The position numbers and the translations under genes are program-made. A stretch of DNA of 64,000 nucleotides from Amycolatopsis taiwanensis DSM 45107 (GTDB lineage Bacteria > Actinomycetota > Actinomycetes > Mycobacteriales > Pseudonocardiaceae): NCBI RefSeq assembly GCF_000519205.1, contig NZ_JAFB01000030.1:1-64000 (forward strand). Direction: 5' to 3'. Below the pieces are notes generated by a model, which had not been told where the DNA came from, did no database searches, and was given only the letters and a program-made list of their open reading frames with translations. Positions 37,665-45,855 of the stretch are shown one piece after another; the stretch's first letter is position 1; every line of letters starts with the position of its first letter.

Positions 37665-39208
37665 GAGCCCTCCTTCGCGGTGAAGTCCTCCGGGAAGTGC
37701 AGCAGCGCGCTGCGCACCGGATTCGGGGTCAGCCCGCCCATCGCGCACAGTGACCCGTCGGTCATCAGCTCACACAGATCGTTCAGCAGTGCAAGATTGC
37801 CCTCGGCGTCCTGACCGGCGACGATCCGGTCGATCACCTCGACGCCACGTACCGATCCCACCCGGCACGGAGTGCATTTGCCGCACGATTCTTCGGCGCA
37901 GAATTCCATCGCGAACCGTGCCATCGCGGCCATATCGACGGTGTCGTCGAAGACCACGATGCCGCCGTGCCCCAGCATCGCGCCGGCCTCGGTGAAGGCT
38001 TCGTAGTCCATCGGCAACTCGAACTGCGACACCGGAAGGTACGCGCCCAGCGGCCCGCCGACCTGTGTGGCACGCACCGGCCGGCCGGAGCGGGTGCCCC
38101 CGCCGTAGTCGTTGACCAGCTCGCCCAGCGTGATCCCGAACGCGGTCTCGAACACGCCGCCACGGGCGATGTTCCCCGCCAGCTGAAACACCTGTGTGCC
38201 CCGGGAACGCCCCACACCCAGACCCTGGTAGGCGGCGGCGCCGTCGGCCAGGATCGCCGGCACGCTGGCCAGCGTGAGCACGTTGTTGATGATCGTCGGC
38301 TTGCCGAACAGGCCGGTGATCGCCGGGATCGGCGGTTTGGGCCGCACCATGCCCCGCTTGCCCTCCAGGCTTTCCAGCATGGAGGTCTCTTCGCCGCAGA
38401 TGTAGGCGCCCGCGCCGACGCGCACGAACAGGTCGAAGGAGAGCCCCGAACCCAGAATGTTCTCGCCCAACCAGCCCGCTTCGCGGGCCAGGTCGATGGC
38501 CCGGCGCAGGGTCGCGATCGCGTCCGGATACTCGGACCGGAGGTAGATGTAGCCCTCGCGCGCCCCGACCGCGTATGCCGCGATCGTCATGCCTTCGATG
38601 AGACAGAACGGGTCGCCCTCGATGAGCATGCGGTCGGCGAAGGTGCCGCTGTCGCCCTCGTCGGCGTTGCAGCACACGAATTTCAGCTCGCCGGGGGTCT
38701 GCGCGACCGTCTTCCATTTGATCCCGGCCGGGAACCCCGCGCCGCCCCGGCCGCGCAGTCCGGACTCGGTGACCTCGGCTACGACCTCGTCGGGGTCACG
38801 GTCCAACGCCGCGCGCAAGCCGGTGAGCCCGCCATGCCGCACATAGTCCTCAGTGGACAGTGGATCGGTGACGCCGACTCGGGCGAAACACACCCGCTGC
38901 TGGTCACGCAGCCACGGCAGCTCCTCGACCACGCCTTGGCACAACTCGTGGTCGGCGCCGTCGAGCATGCCCGCGGCGACCAGCTCACCTATCCTGTCCG
39001 CGGTTACCGGCCCGTAGCCGATCCGGCCGCGATCGGTCTCGACCTCGACGAAGGGTTCGAGCCACAGCATGCCGCGAGAACCGTTACGGACCACGGTGAC
39101 CGGCCGGTCCGCCTCGCGCGCCAACGCGGCCGCTACCTCGTCGGCACCCACCGACAACGCGGCAGAGTCGCGAGGAACGTAGACCCGCACCTGCGAAGAA
39201 TCCGTCAT
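37661..39208 (-). CDS. fdsB: NAD-dependent formate dehydrogenase, beta (NADH/FMN) subunit
   Basis: A 515-aa diaphorase subunit homologous to NuoF with a NuoE-like thioredoxin-fold segment at its N-terminus (~1-110). FMN- and NAD-binding signatures are GLRGRGGAGFPAGIKW, CNADEGDSGTFADR and GAGAYICGEETSMLESLEG. The N3-type 4Fe-4S ligands are ESCGKCTPCRVG with the later Cys in DLCELMTDGSLCAMGG. It passes electrons from the alpha subunit to NAD+. It overlaps fdsG and fdsA by 4 nt each. Confidence 0.95.
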   Translation of the reverse strand: MTDSSQVRVYVPRDSAALSVGADEVAAALAREADRPVTVVRNGSRGMLWLEPFVEVETDRGRIGYGPVTADRIGELVAAGMLDGADHELCQGVVEELPWLRDQQRVCFARVGVTDPLSTEDYVRHGGLTGLRAALDRDPDEVVAEVTESGLRGRGGAGFPAGIKWKTVAQTPGELKFVCCNADEGDSGTFADRMLIEGDPFCLIEGMTIAAYAVGAREGYIYLRSEYPDAIATLRRAIDLAREAGWLGENILGSGLSFDLFVRVGAGAYICGEETSMLESLEGKRGMVRPKPPIPAITGLFGKPTIINNVLTLASVPAILADGAAAYQGLGVGRSRGTQVFQLAGNIARGGVFETAFGITLGELVNDYGGGTRSGRPVRATQVGGPLGAYLPVSQFELPMDYEAFTEAGAMLGHGGIVVFDDTVDMAAMARFAMEFCAEESCGKCTPCRVGSVRGVEVIDRIVAGQDAEGNLALLNDLCELMTDGSLCAMGGLTPNPVRSALLHFPEDFTAKEGS

Positions 39209-39681
39209 GACCCCGCCGTTTCCGTCGCCAGCAGATCATCCAGCCGGGCCCGGTCCAACCGGCCGTGGAGTCGGCCGTTGAGCTGCCCGGCCGGGCCGAG
39301 CGCGCAGTTGCCGAGGCAGAACACCTCGTCCAGCGACACCGACCCATCCGGTGTGGTCTGCCCGGCCTTGATGCCCAACACCTGCTGGGCGTGGGCGAGT
39401 AGGTCTTCAGCGCCGACCGACTGACACGCCTCGGCGCGGCACAACCGCAGCCGTGTCCGCCCGGCGGGTTCGGTCCGGAAATCGGCGTAGAAGCTGATCA
39501 CCCCGTGCACCTCGGCGCGGGACAGGTTCAGCTCCGCGGCCAGCAACCCCACCACTTCGCGGTCTATGTAACCGAACTCGCCCTGAATATCGTGCAGAAT
39601 GGGTAACAGCGCGCCGCGCTCATCCCGATGTGCCGCGACGACGGCCCGCACGCGCTCGGCAAGCGCTGGACTACCCGGCAT
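39205..39681 (-). CDS. fdsG: NAD-dependent formate dehydrogenase, gamma (2Fe-2S) subunit
   Basis: A 158-aa NuoE-like subunit with a four-cysteine 2Fe-2S site: CRAEACQSVG, then CLGNCALGPAGQLNG. The helical N-terminal half includes LLPILHDIQGEFGYIDREVVGLLA. The start ATG 39681 has GGAGG five bases upstream; the farther ATG 39726 lies right beside the -10 hexamer and would be outside the transcript. First gene of fdsGBAD. Confidence 0.92.
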   Translation of the reverse strand: MPGSPALAERVRAVVAAHRDERGALLPILHDIQGEFGYIDREVVGLLAAELNLSRAEVHGVISFYADFRTEPAGRTRLRLCRAEACQSVGAEDLLAHAQQVLGIKAGQTTPDGSVSLDEVFCLGNCALGPAGQLNGRLHGRLDRARLDDLLATETAGS

Positions 39682-39726
39682 GCCGCCTCCACTCCGAGGT
39701 TCGGTCTCCTGGACGGTCGGTCCCAT

Positions 39727-39732
39727 ACTGTA
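39727..39732 (-). promoter_or_regulatory. -10 hexamer of the fdsGBAD promoter
   Basis: Read on the minus strand, TACAGT (39732 to 39727) fits TANNNT and would start transcription near 39720, giving a ~40-nt leader before the GGAGG and ATG of fdsG. The hexamer is part of the palindrome CATAC-T-GTATG (39724-39734), which might be an operator. Confidence 0.45.
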
Positions 39733-39885
39733 TGCAAACGTACCTCGGATCTTACCCCTGCGAAAGAGGCGTTTCCCGGCGTTGTCCAGCCCACCGCCTG
39801 CCGCCCCCAGGCAACCTGGTTTTCGCAGTTCAACGGGGCTGCCGGTGGTCTCCGCGGGAACACTCGTCTGCGATAGTCATGCGCT

Positions 39886-40347
39886 GTGAAGAGTGATGAC
39901 GTCGTGCTTCGGCGTGCCGGTGACTCCGATGCGATCGACATGGCCGCCGTGTGGTTGCGGTCCTTCGCTGCCGCGCTGCCGACAGTGCGTCGCGCACACG
40001 ACGATGACGAGGTACGGAACTGGTTCTCCCAGGTGGTCGTGCCACAGCAGGAAGCATGGGTTGCGGTCGCCGGGGCCTCCGTGGCCGGGCTGCTGGTGCT
40101 GGCGGACACGGAGTTGGAGCAGCTCTACCTCGACCCGTCCTGGCGTGGCCGGGGACTCGGCGACCGGTTCATGGCCTTGGCCAAACACCGGCGTCCCCAA
40201 GGCTTGGAACTGTGGACATTTCAGGTCAACGAACCGGCGCAGCGGTTCTACCGGCGGCATGGTTTTGTCGCGGTCGAGCGCACTGACGGACTGCGTAACG
40301 AGGAACGTGAGCCGGACATCCGCTATGTCTGGCGACCTCAGCGGTAA
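39886..40347 (+). CDS. GNAT-family N-acetyltransferase
   Basis: A 153-aa GCN5-related acetyltransferase. The acetyl-CoA loop is LEQLYLDPSWRGRGLGDRFMALAK (R/QxxGxG/A), followed by the last strand and helix LWTFQVNEPAQRFYRRHGFV. The acceptor is unknown. GTG 39886 lies 8 nt after a GATAGT box (39872-39877), so the transcript may be leaderless. It is divergent from the formate dehydrogenase operon with a ~200-nt shared upstream region. Confidence 0.85.
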   Translation: MKSDDVVLRRAGDSDAIDMAAVWLRSFAAALPTVRRAHDDDEVRNWFSQVVVPQQEAWVAVAGASVAGLLVLADTELEQLYLDPSWRGRGLGDRFMALAKHRRPQGLELWTFQVNEPAQRFYRRHGFVAVERTDGLRNEEREPDIRYVWRPQR

Positions 40348-40469
40348 ATCGGTCACGCGGTCACCGGCAGCGGGCGTGCGCTCCTCATCGGGTCACGCAG
40401 TACACCGACATCTCCTCAGCAGGCAAGCTGACTGGGCCGCTGGTTCTCGCAGGACGAGTTGGACAGGAG

Positions 40470-40494
40470 TAATGACGGCGTCGAGCCGTCATTA
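40470..40494. terminator. Perfect hairpin terminator between convergent genes
   Basis: TAATGACGGC (40470-40479) and GCCGTCATTA (40485-40494) form a perfect 10-bp stem with the loop GTCGA. The right arm includes the stop codon of the minus-strand gene ending at 40492. Likely serves that operon, possibly both directions. Confidence 0.65.
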
Positions 40495-41058
40495 CGGTCT
40501 GGTTTCTTCGAGTTTCTGGATGATCGGTGCCACGAGTTCGTTCAGTTCTCGCACCAGGACCGTGACCGCGCGGCGTGCCGTCTCTTCCACGGCATGACGC
40601 GGATCGTCCGGCGCGGGCGGTAGGCCGTCGAACGGTATCGGTGCCTCGATGAGCAATGACGCTCGCAGGTATGGCGTCGTGGCGATGTCTCTCGGCGTGG
40701 GGTGCACGAACTGGCCGAACAGGTTGGGCCAGTTCTGCCAGTTCCGATCGCGGCACCAGTCCCTCGGCCAGGCGAGGGCAGCCGGCCACGGCGACACCAA
40801 GGTCAGCTGCGCGGTCAGGGTGCCGTCCCACTCGTTTCGGATACAGGCCGCGTCCAGGATTCGGCGATGCCACCGCACATAGCCGGGGCACAGCGATGGA
40901 GGAACGCTCAGGCGCCATGCGGTGCAGGCGAAAGCGATCGGCGCGATGTCGCCGAATGAACCGGCGAACTCCTCCACGTTGTGGCGAGTGTGCGCGTCAT
41001 AGCGAGACGCTCTGCCGCTATCGATCCACAGCGCCTGCGACGCCCACAATGCGGTCAC
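40492..41058 (-). CDS. Hypothetical protein downstream of truncated SnoaL gene
   Basis: A 188-aa protein that I do not recognise. It is rich in Trp and Pro in the middle (WPAALAWPRDW, NWQNWPNLFGQF), has four cysteines and a helical Arg/Glu-rich C-terminus (ETARRAVTVLVRELNELVAPIIQKLEE). No signal peptide or membrane helix. GTG 41058 overlaps the stop of the gene before it by 4 nt, so the two form an operon under the divergent TetR-site promoter. Codon use is normal for the window, which favours a real gene. Confidence 0.55.
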   Translation of the reverse strand: MTALWASQALWIDSGRASRYDAHTRHNVEEFAGSFGDIAPIAFACTAWRLSVPPSLCPGYVRWHRRILDAACIRNEWDGTLTAQLTLVSPWPAALAWPRDWCRDRNWQNWPNLFGQFVHPTPRDIATTPYLRASLLIEAPIPFDGLPPAPDDPRHAVEETARRAVTVLVRELNELVAPIIQKLEETRP

Positions 41059-41282
41059 TGTCTGGGCGACATCGCTTCGGCCATGGCCAGAACGTTCTGA
41101 TATTCACGCCAGTGAACAATCCGGCCGTCGCGGGCGGTGAGTACTCCGATGAATCGCGCGGCGCCCCGGGGTCCGTTCTCCACGCGTGCCACGAGTTCGT
41201 ACTCGACCACGATCACGTCGGGGTCGGTGGTGTGATGGATCAGCACCGGGCCGGTTGCCGGTGCACTGGTCGATCCGGGCAT
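41055..41282 (-). pseudogene. 5'-truncated SnoaL/NTF2-like gene
   Basis: A 75-aa ORF matching only the C-terminal half of a SnoaL-like protein: LIHHTTDPDVIVVEYELVAR and ARDGRIVHWREYQNVLAMAEAM. A complete member is ~130 aa; the N-terminal helices are absent, and the DNA upstream is instead the TetR operator region. It keeps an ATG and a regulated promoter, so a short protein may still be made, but the fold would be incomplete. It is coupled to the hypothetical gene downstream. Confidence 0.6.
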
Positions 41283-41297
41283 GTAAACCCCTTAACA

Positions 41298-41335
41298 TGA
41301 GTGATGACTCAGTTACGATAATGAGTCACCACTCA
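41298..41335. promoter_or_regulatory. Paired TetR operators (TGAGT-N4-ACTCA)
   Basis: TGAGTGATGACTCA at 41298-41311 and TGAGTCACCACTCA at 41322-41335 are two copies of the same inverted repeat with centres 24 bp apart. They lie between the divergent truncated SnoaL gene (start 41282) and tetR (start 41369). GATAAT-like bases between them (41317-41322) could be a -10 element. This is the typical layout of an autoregulating TetR repressor. Confidence 0.75.
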
Positions 41336-41368
41336 GGTTGTCAACGAGAACAGGGAATCGGTGGCAGG

Positions 41369-41953
41369 ATGTCAGCGCACAAACCCGTACCAGCCAGCGG
41401 AAAACCGGTCCGGGCGGACGCTCAGCGCAACCGGGCCCGGATCCTGGCGGCGGCCGAGGCGGTCTTCGCCGAAGGGGGACCGTCGGCGTCCACCGAAGAG
41501 GTCGCCCGGCGGGCCGGGGTGGCGATCGGCACCGTCTTCCGGCATTTCCCGACCAAGAAGGACCTGCTGGCCGCGATCGTCAAGGAACTCATGGAGCGGC
41601 TGACCGCCGAGGTGAACTCCCTGGTCGAAGTCGGCGACCCGGCGACGGCCTTCTTCGAGTTCTTCACCCGGGTCGTCGAGCAGGCGGCGGCGAAGAAGTC
41701 CGTCGTCGACCTGCTCGCCCAGGCCGGTGTCGATCTCGACGTCGCCAAGCCGGTCAATGCGCTGCGGCAGGCCATCGGCGCACTGCTGGCCGGCGCGCAA
41801 CGGGCCGGGGCCGTCCGGGACGACGTCCAGCTCGCCGAGGTGATGGCGTTGCTCACCGCCACCAGCCAAGCGGCCCTCCGGTCGGGGTGGAGCCGGAAAC
41901 TCCAGCACCGCGCCCTCGCGGTCATCTACGCGGGGCTACGTTCCGCGAAGTGA
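41369..41953 (+). CDS. TetR-family transcriptional regulator
   Basis: A 194-aa TetR protein. The HTH (~18-65) includes RNRARILAAAEAVFAEGGPS, then EEVARRAGVAIGTVFRHFPTKKDLL; the C-terminal helical ligand domain is of the SbtR/TetR_C_33 type (LMERLTAEVNSL, LRQAIGALLAGAQRAGAVR). ATG 41369 follows GGTGGCAGG. It probably represses itself and the divergent minus-strand operon through the two 14-bp operators. Confidence 0.9.
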   Translation: MSAHKPVPASGKPVRADAQRNRARILAAAEAVFAEGGPSASTEEVARRAGVAIGTVFRHFPTKKDLLAAIVKELMERLTAEVNSLVEVGDPATAFFEFFTRVVEQAAAKKSVVDLLAQAGVDLDVAKPVNALRQAIGALLAGAQRAGAVRDDVQLAEVMALLTATSQAALRSGWSRKLQHRALAVIYAGLRSAK

Positions 41954-42044
41954 GCGACCCGGCCGGGATCTCGTCGGAGCCTCCGCGCCCGGGGGCGCCG
42001 TGGCAACATTCCGGTGTGACTTTCCGGCCGAGCGGAGGTAGACG

Positions 42045-42797
42045 ATGGCAGCTCCGGCGAGTGCGCACGGGGACCTGTGGTTCCGGCGGTTCGAACCCGC
42101 CCCGGACGCCCAGGTCCGCCTGGTATGCCTGCCGCACGCGGGTGGCTCGGCGAGCTTCTACCTGCCCATGGCGCGGGCGCTGGGCCCGGCAGTCGAGGTC
42201 CTGTCGGCGCAGTACCCGGGTCGGCAGGACCGCCACCACGAGCCCTGCATCCGCGATCTCGGCGTGCTTGCCGACGAGCTGTTCGCCGCGCTGGGACCGT
42301 GGGCAGACCGGCCGCTCGCGATCTTCGGTCACAGCATGGGGGCGGCACTGGGGTTCGAGCTGGCGCGCCGCATCGAGACCGCCGGCGCTGCCGAGCTGGT
42401 GCGGCTGTTCGCCTCCGGCCGGCCCGCGCCGTCTGTGCAGCGGAACGAGAACGTGCACCAGCGCGACGACGACGGCCTGCTCGCCGAGCTGAAAGCGTTG
42501 AGCGGCACCGATTCCCGCGTCCTCGACGACGAGGAGCTCATGGAGATGGCGTTGCCCGCGATCCGCGCCGACTACGAGGCAGTAGAGACCTACCGTTACG
42601 CGGATGGCCCGAAGCTGCGCTGCCAGGTGACCGTGCTCGCCGGTGACGACGACCCCGTGGCGCCCCTCGACGAGGTCCGCCAGTGGCGTGCCTACACCGA
42701 GGCCGAGCTGGACTTCCACATCTTCCCCGGCGGCCACTTCTTCCTGGCCGACCATCAGGACGCGGTGATCGGCCTCATCCGGGATCGCCTGGCCTGA
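42045..42797 (+). CDS. Type II thioesterase (alpha/beta hydrolase)
   Basis: A 250-aa TEII of the kind that edits polyketide and nonribosomal peptide synthetases. It has LVCLPHAGGSASFYLPMARAL at the start, the nucleophile elbow FGHSMGAALGFELAR (Ser), a helical lid with NVHQRDDDGLLAELKALSGTD, the acid in VLAGDDDPVAPL and the catalytic His in FPGGHFFLADH. ATG 42045 has GGAGGTAG upstream. No PKS or NRPS gene is in the window, so it is an orphan here; an acyl-CoA synthetase follows on the same strand. Confidence 0.9.
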   Translation: MAAPASAHGDLWFRRFEPAPDAQVRLVCLPHAGGSASFYLPMARALGPAVEVLSAQYPGRQDRHHEPCIRDLGVLADELFAALGPWADRPLAIFGHSMGAALGFELARRIETAGAAELVRLFASGRPAPSVQRNENVHQRDDDGLLAELKALSGTDSRVLDDEELMEMALPAIRADYEAVETYRYADGPKLRCQVTVLAGDDDPVAPLDEVRQWRAYTEAELDFHIFPGGHFFLADHQDAVIGLIRDRLA

Positions 42798-43042
42798 TCG
42801 CTGATGCCCGGATGGCGGCGCGAGCTGCCGATCACTCCTGCACGGCTCCTCGACGCGTAACTCGCTGGGGTTGAGCGGGGGGTCATTGATCGTCCTCTAG
42901 CGGACGGACGCCGTCCGTGGCGATCGCCTTGCCGAGGGTTACGGCTGCGGCAGGTGTTTCCGGACAAGAGCGCTGGCCCGCGTCCGGATCCGGCACGTGG
43001 AACGGCTTGTTCGGCGGGCCGCGCCCCACAACGATGAGGGGC

Positions 43043-44653
43043 ATGGCCGTCACAGCTGACACCTGGTTCACGCCGCTCACCCCGCTGGCCTTCCTGGAAC
43101 GGTCCGCCGAGGTCTTCCCCGACAAGGAGGCGATCGTCTACGGTGAGCGCCGCCTGACATACCGTGAGTTCGCGGCGGAGGCGACCCGGGTCGCGCACGC
43201 GCTGCGCGCCTGCGGGGTCGGTCCGGGCGATCGGGTGGCGTACCTGTTGCCCAACATTCCCGAGATGCTGATCGCCCACTTCGCCGTGCCGCTCGCGGGC
43301 GCGGTGCTGGTGGCGATCAACACGCGGCTCACGGCGGCCGAGATCCGGTACATCCTCGAGCATTCGGGCGCCAAGGTGCTGGTGGTGGATGCCGCGTTGC
43401 ACGGCTCCGTGCCGCCGGGCGTGGATCTCGCCGAGATCGTGACGGTGCTCGATCCGGCGTCGGGGGCCTCGCCGGATCCGGGCGTCGGCGGGATCTCCTA
43501 CGGGGAACTGCTGGCGCGCGGCGACGATCGCCCACTGCCGTGGACGGTCGACGACGAGCGCGGCACGATCTCGATCAACTACACCTCGGGCACCACCGGG
43601 CGGCCCAAAGGGGTCATGTACCACCACCGGGGCGCGTATCTGAATTCGCTCGCCGAGATCGTGCATTCCCGGCACACCCCGGAGTCGCGCTACCTGTGGA
43701 CGTTGCCGATGTTCCATTGCAACGGCTGGTGCACGCCGTGGGCGGTGACCGCCATCGGCGGGACGCACGTGTGCCTGCGAGCGATCGACGCGGCGGAGAT
43801 CTGGCGGCTGATCGATGCCGAGCGGGTCACGCATTTCAACGGCGCGCCGACGGTGCTGGTGGCGATCACCAACCACGAGGGGGCGCATCCGCTCACCCGG
43901 GAGATCGTGGTGACCACCGCGGGTGCGCCACCGTCGCCGACAGTGATCCGGCGGATCTCGGAGTTGGGCGCCCGGCTCACGCACGTGTACGGCCTGACCG
44001 AGACCTACGGTCCCTACACGGTGTGCGAGCCGCAGGAGGGCTGGCTCACGCTGGATGTCGCCGCGCGCAGCAAGGAGATGTCGAGGCAGGGTGTCGGCAT
44101 GATCGTCACCGACGGGGTACGGGTCGTCGACGAGCAGATGCGGGATGTGCCACGAGACGGTGTCACGATGGGCGAAGTCGTGATGCGTGGCAACAACGTG
44201 ATGTCCGGGTATTTCAACGATCCGGCGGCGACTGAAAACGCTTTCCGCGGCGGGTGGTTCCACTCCGGGGATCTGGGTGTCTGGCACCCCGACGGATACA
44301 TCCAACTGCGCGACCGGGCCAAGGACATCATCATCTCCGGCGGAGAGAACATCTCGACGATCGAAGTGGAGAGCGCCATCGATTCGCATCCCGCGGTGCT
44401 GGAGGTCGCCGTGGTCGGCATTCCGGACGAGAAGTGGGGCGAGCGTCCGAAGGCGTATGTGGTTCTCCGCAAGGATTCCTCGGCCGGGGTTGAGGAGTTG
44501 CTGGAGCACGTGCGGGGACAGATAGCGAAGTACAAGGTGCCGGATGTGATCGAATTCGTGCCGGAGTTGCCGAAGACCTCGACGGGCAAGATCCAGAAGT
44601 TCCAACTCCGCGAGCGTGACTGGCGCGGCCACGAGAGCCGCATCCACGGCTGA
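43043..44653 (+). CDS. Acyl-CoA synthetase (AMP-forming, long/medium-chain type)
   Basis: A 536-aa ANL-superfamily ligase. The phosphate-binding loop is YTSGTTGRPKGVMYHHRG and motif A5 is VYGLTETYGPYT. Later motifs are FHSGDLGVWHPDGYIQLRDR and ISGGENISTIEVE, with the catalytic lysine in PKTSTGKIQKFQLR. It is closest in feel to the DmdB/AlkK-like fatty-acid or methylmercaptopropionate ligases. The exact acid is unknown. ATG 43043 follows GAGGGG; ATG 43034 is an alternative. The 245 nt before it hold only a small hairpin (ACGGAC-GCC-GTCCGT at 42905). Confidence 0.88.
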   Translation: MAVTADTWFTPLTPLAFLERSAEVFPDKEAIVYGERRLTYREFAAEATRVAHALRACGVGPGDRVAYLLPNIPEMLIAHFAVPLAGAVLVAINTRLTAAEIRYILEHSGAKVLVVDAALHGSVPPGVDLAEIVTVLDPASGASPDPGVGGISYGELLARGDDRPLPWTVDDERGTISINYTSGTTGRPKGVMYHHRGAYLNSLAEIVHSRHTPESRYLWTLPMFHCNGWCTPWAVTAIGGTHVCLRAIDAAEIWRLIDAERVTHFNGAPTVLVAITNHEGAHPLTREIVVTTAGAPPSPTVIRRISELGARLTHVYGLTETYGPYTVCEPQEGWLTLDVAARSKEMSRQGVGMIVTDGVRVVDEQMRDVPRDGVTMGEVVMRGNNVMSGYFNDPAATENAFRGGWFHSGDLGVWHPDGYIQLRDRAKDIIISGGENISTIEVESAIDSHPAVLEVAVVGIPDEKWGERPKAYVVLRKDSSAGVEELLEHVRGQIAKYKVPDVIEFVPELPKTSTGKIQKFQLRERDWRGHESRIHG

Positions 44654-44667
44654 CCGCCTCGCGCCGG

Positions 44668-45237
44668 TCAGTCCGTGTGCATACCTCGCCAGAGGAGGTC
44701 GACAAGGCTCACCGTCTGACTCCGCCAGTCGCCGTCGGGGTCGACGTAGAGCAGGCCGCCCAGTCCGCGCAGGACCGTCTCCGGGTCGAGGTCGGCACGG
44801 ACGGTTCCGGCCTCGACGTTGGCCTTCAGCAGCGTGGAGACCGCGTCGACCACGGTCTGGTAGGCGTTCGCGGGCAGTTCCCCGCCGGACACCGTCGCGA
44901 CGCGAAGGGCGTTGGCCAGGCCACGCTTGGTCATCATGTAGTGCGCGAGGTGATCGGCCGTCCAGATGCGGAAAGCCTGTTCCGGGCTGTGCTTTTCGAG
45001 CAGGCGTGGCACGACCTCGACCAGGTGCCGCACCTCGCGCCGGTAGACCGCCAGGATGAGCGCTTCGGGGGTGGGGAAGTGCCGGTACACCGTGCCGACG
45101 CCCACTTCGGCCTGCTTCGCGATGGCGTTGAACGAGACCTCGCCCGAGCCGGCCAGCGAGTTCGCGGCGGCGGCGAGGATGCGCTCGTGGTTGCGCCGGG
45201 TGTCCGCGCGCCGGGGGCTGACCGATCCCGTCGTCAT
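44668..45237 (-). CDS. TetR-family regulator of the aldehyde oxidoreductase operon
   Basis: A 189-aa TetR protein. The HTH spans ~12-60 (RRNHERILAAAANSLAGSGE, AIAKQAEVGVGTVYRHFP). The C-terminal domain is helical (FRIWTADHLAHYMMTKRGLANAL). It is divergent from the paoABC-like operon, with two matching 18-bp inverted repeats in between, so it most likely represses that operon and itself. It converges on the acyl-CoA synthetase, 14 nt apart. Confidence 0.9.
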   Translation of the reverse strand: MTTGSVSPRRADTRRNHERILAAAANSLAGSGEVSFNAIAKQAEVGVGTVYRHFPTPEALILAVYRREVRHLVEVVPRLLEKHSPEQAFRIWTADHLAHYMMTKRGLANALRVATVSGGELPANAYQTVVDAVSTLLKANVEAGTVRADLDPETVLRGLGGLLYVDPDGDWRSQTVSLVDLLWRGMHTD

Positions 45238-45313
45238 CGTCCCTCCCGTCTCGTCCGCCTTGAAATCTACCGCTGCACCTGGAGTGGCTCCGGGGTGAGG
45301 GCATCCGTTGCGA

Positions 45314-45368
45314 AGCGGATTGTTATCCGCTAGCCTCGGCGACGACGCCGAGCGGATGAGTATCCGGT
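45314..45368. promoter_or_regulatory. Paired TetR operators (AGCGGAT-N4-ATCCG)
   Basis: AGCGGAT-TGTT-ATCCGCT at 45314-45331 is a perfect 7-bp inverted repeat. AGCGGAT-GAGT-ATCCGGT at 45351-45368 is a near-perfect second copy with centres 37 bp apart. Both fall between tetR (start 45237) and the oxidoreductase operon (start 45403). The distal site is about 35 nt before the coding start, where it would block the promoter. Confidence 0.75.
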
Positions 45369-45402
45369 ACAGCTCGGTGACGATCTGCGGGAAAGAGATC
45401 CG

Positions 45403-45855
45403 GTGGACATCTCACTCGAAATCAATGGTAAGACCGAACACCTGAGTGTCGATCCCGGTGTGACGCTGCTGGACGCGTTACGGGAGCGCCTCGACATCAC
45501 CGGCCCGAAGAAGGGCTGTGACCGCGGCCAATGCGGCGCCTGCACGGTGCACGTCGGCGGCCGGACCGTGCTTTCGTGCCTCACCCTGGTCGCCACCGTG
45601 AAACAGCCGGTCACCACGGTGGAAGGACTGTCCACACCGGACCGGTTGCATCCGGTCCAGCAGGCGTTCGTCGACTCAGACGCCCTGCAGTGCGGGTTCT
45701 GCACGCCGGGGCAGATCATGTCGGCCGTCGCCGCGGTGCGGCAGGGCGTCGAGGACGTCCGGGAGTTCATGTCCGGCAACATCTGCCGCTGCGCGGCATA
45801 TCCGAACATCGTCGCGGCAGTCGAACAAGCGAGGCAGGCCGATGCGTCCCTTTGA
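45403..45855 (+). CDS. Aldehyde oxidoreductase 2Fe-2S subunit (PaoA/YagT-like)
   Basis: A 150-aa small subunit of a xanthine oxidase-family enzyme. The plant-type 2Fe-2S ligands are C39, C44, C47 and C59 (KGCDRGQCGACTVH...LSC). The second cluster ligands are C97, C100, C128 and C130 (LQCGFCTPGQ, NICRC). Unlike E. coli PaoA it has no Tat signal, so the complex should be cytoplasmic. GTG 45403 has GAAAGAGA upstream. It overlaps the FAD subunit gene by 14 nt. Confidence 0.9.
   Translation: MDISLEINGKTEHLSVDPGVTLLDALRERLDITGPKKGCDRGQCGACTVHVGGRTVLSCLTLVATVKQPVTTVEGLSTPDRLHPVQQAFVDSDALQCGFCTPGQIMSAVAAVRQGVEDVREFMSGNICRCAAYPNIVAAVEQARQADASL

Noticed and set aside
39682..39885. Three overlapping ~85-codon plus-strand ORFs between fdsG and the GNAT gene
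   Set aside because: They run through the fdsG promoter and start region in several frames at once and share no protein-like pattern.
42755..45304. 849-codon minus-strand ORF opposite the acyl-CoA synthetase
   Set aside because: It spans a recognised plus-strand gene and runs through the TetR gene in a different frame; the composition is that of an antisense GC-rich frame.
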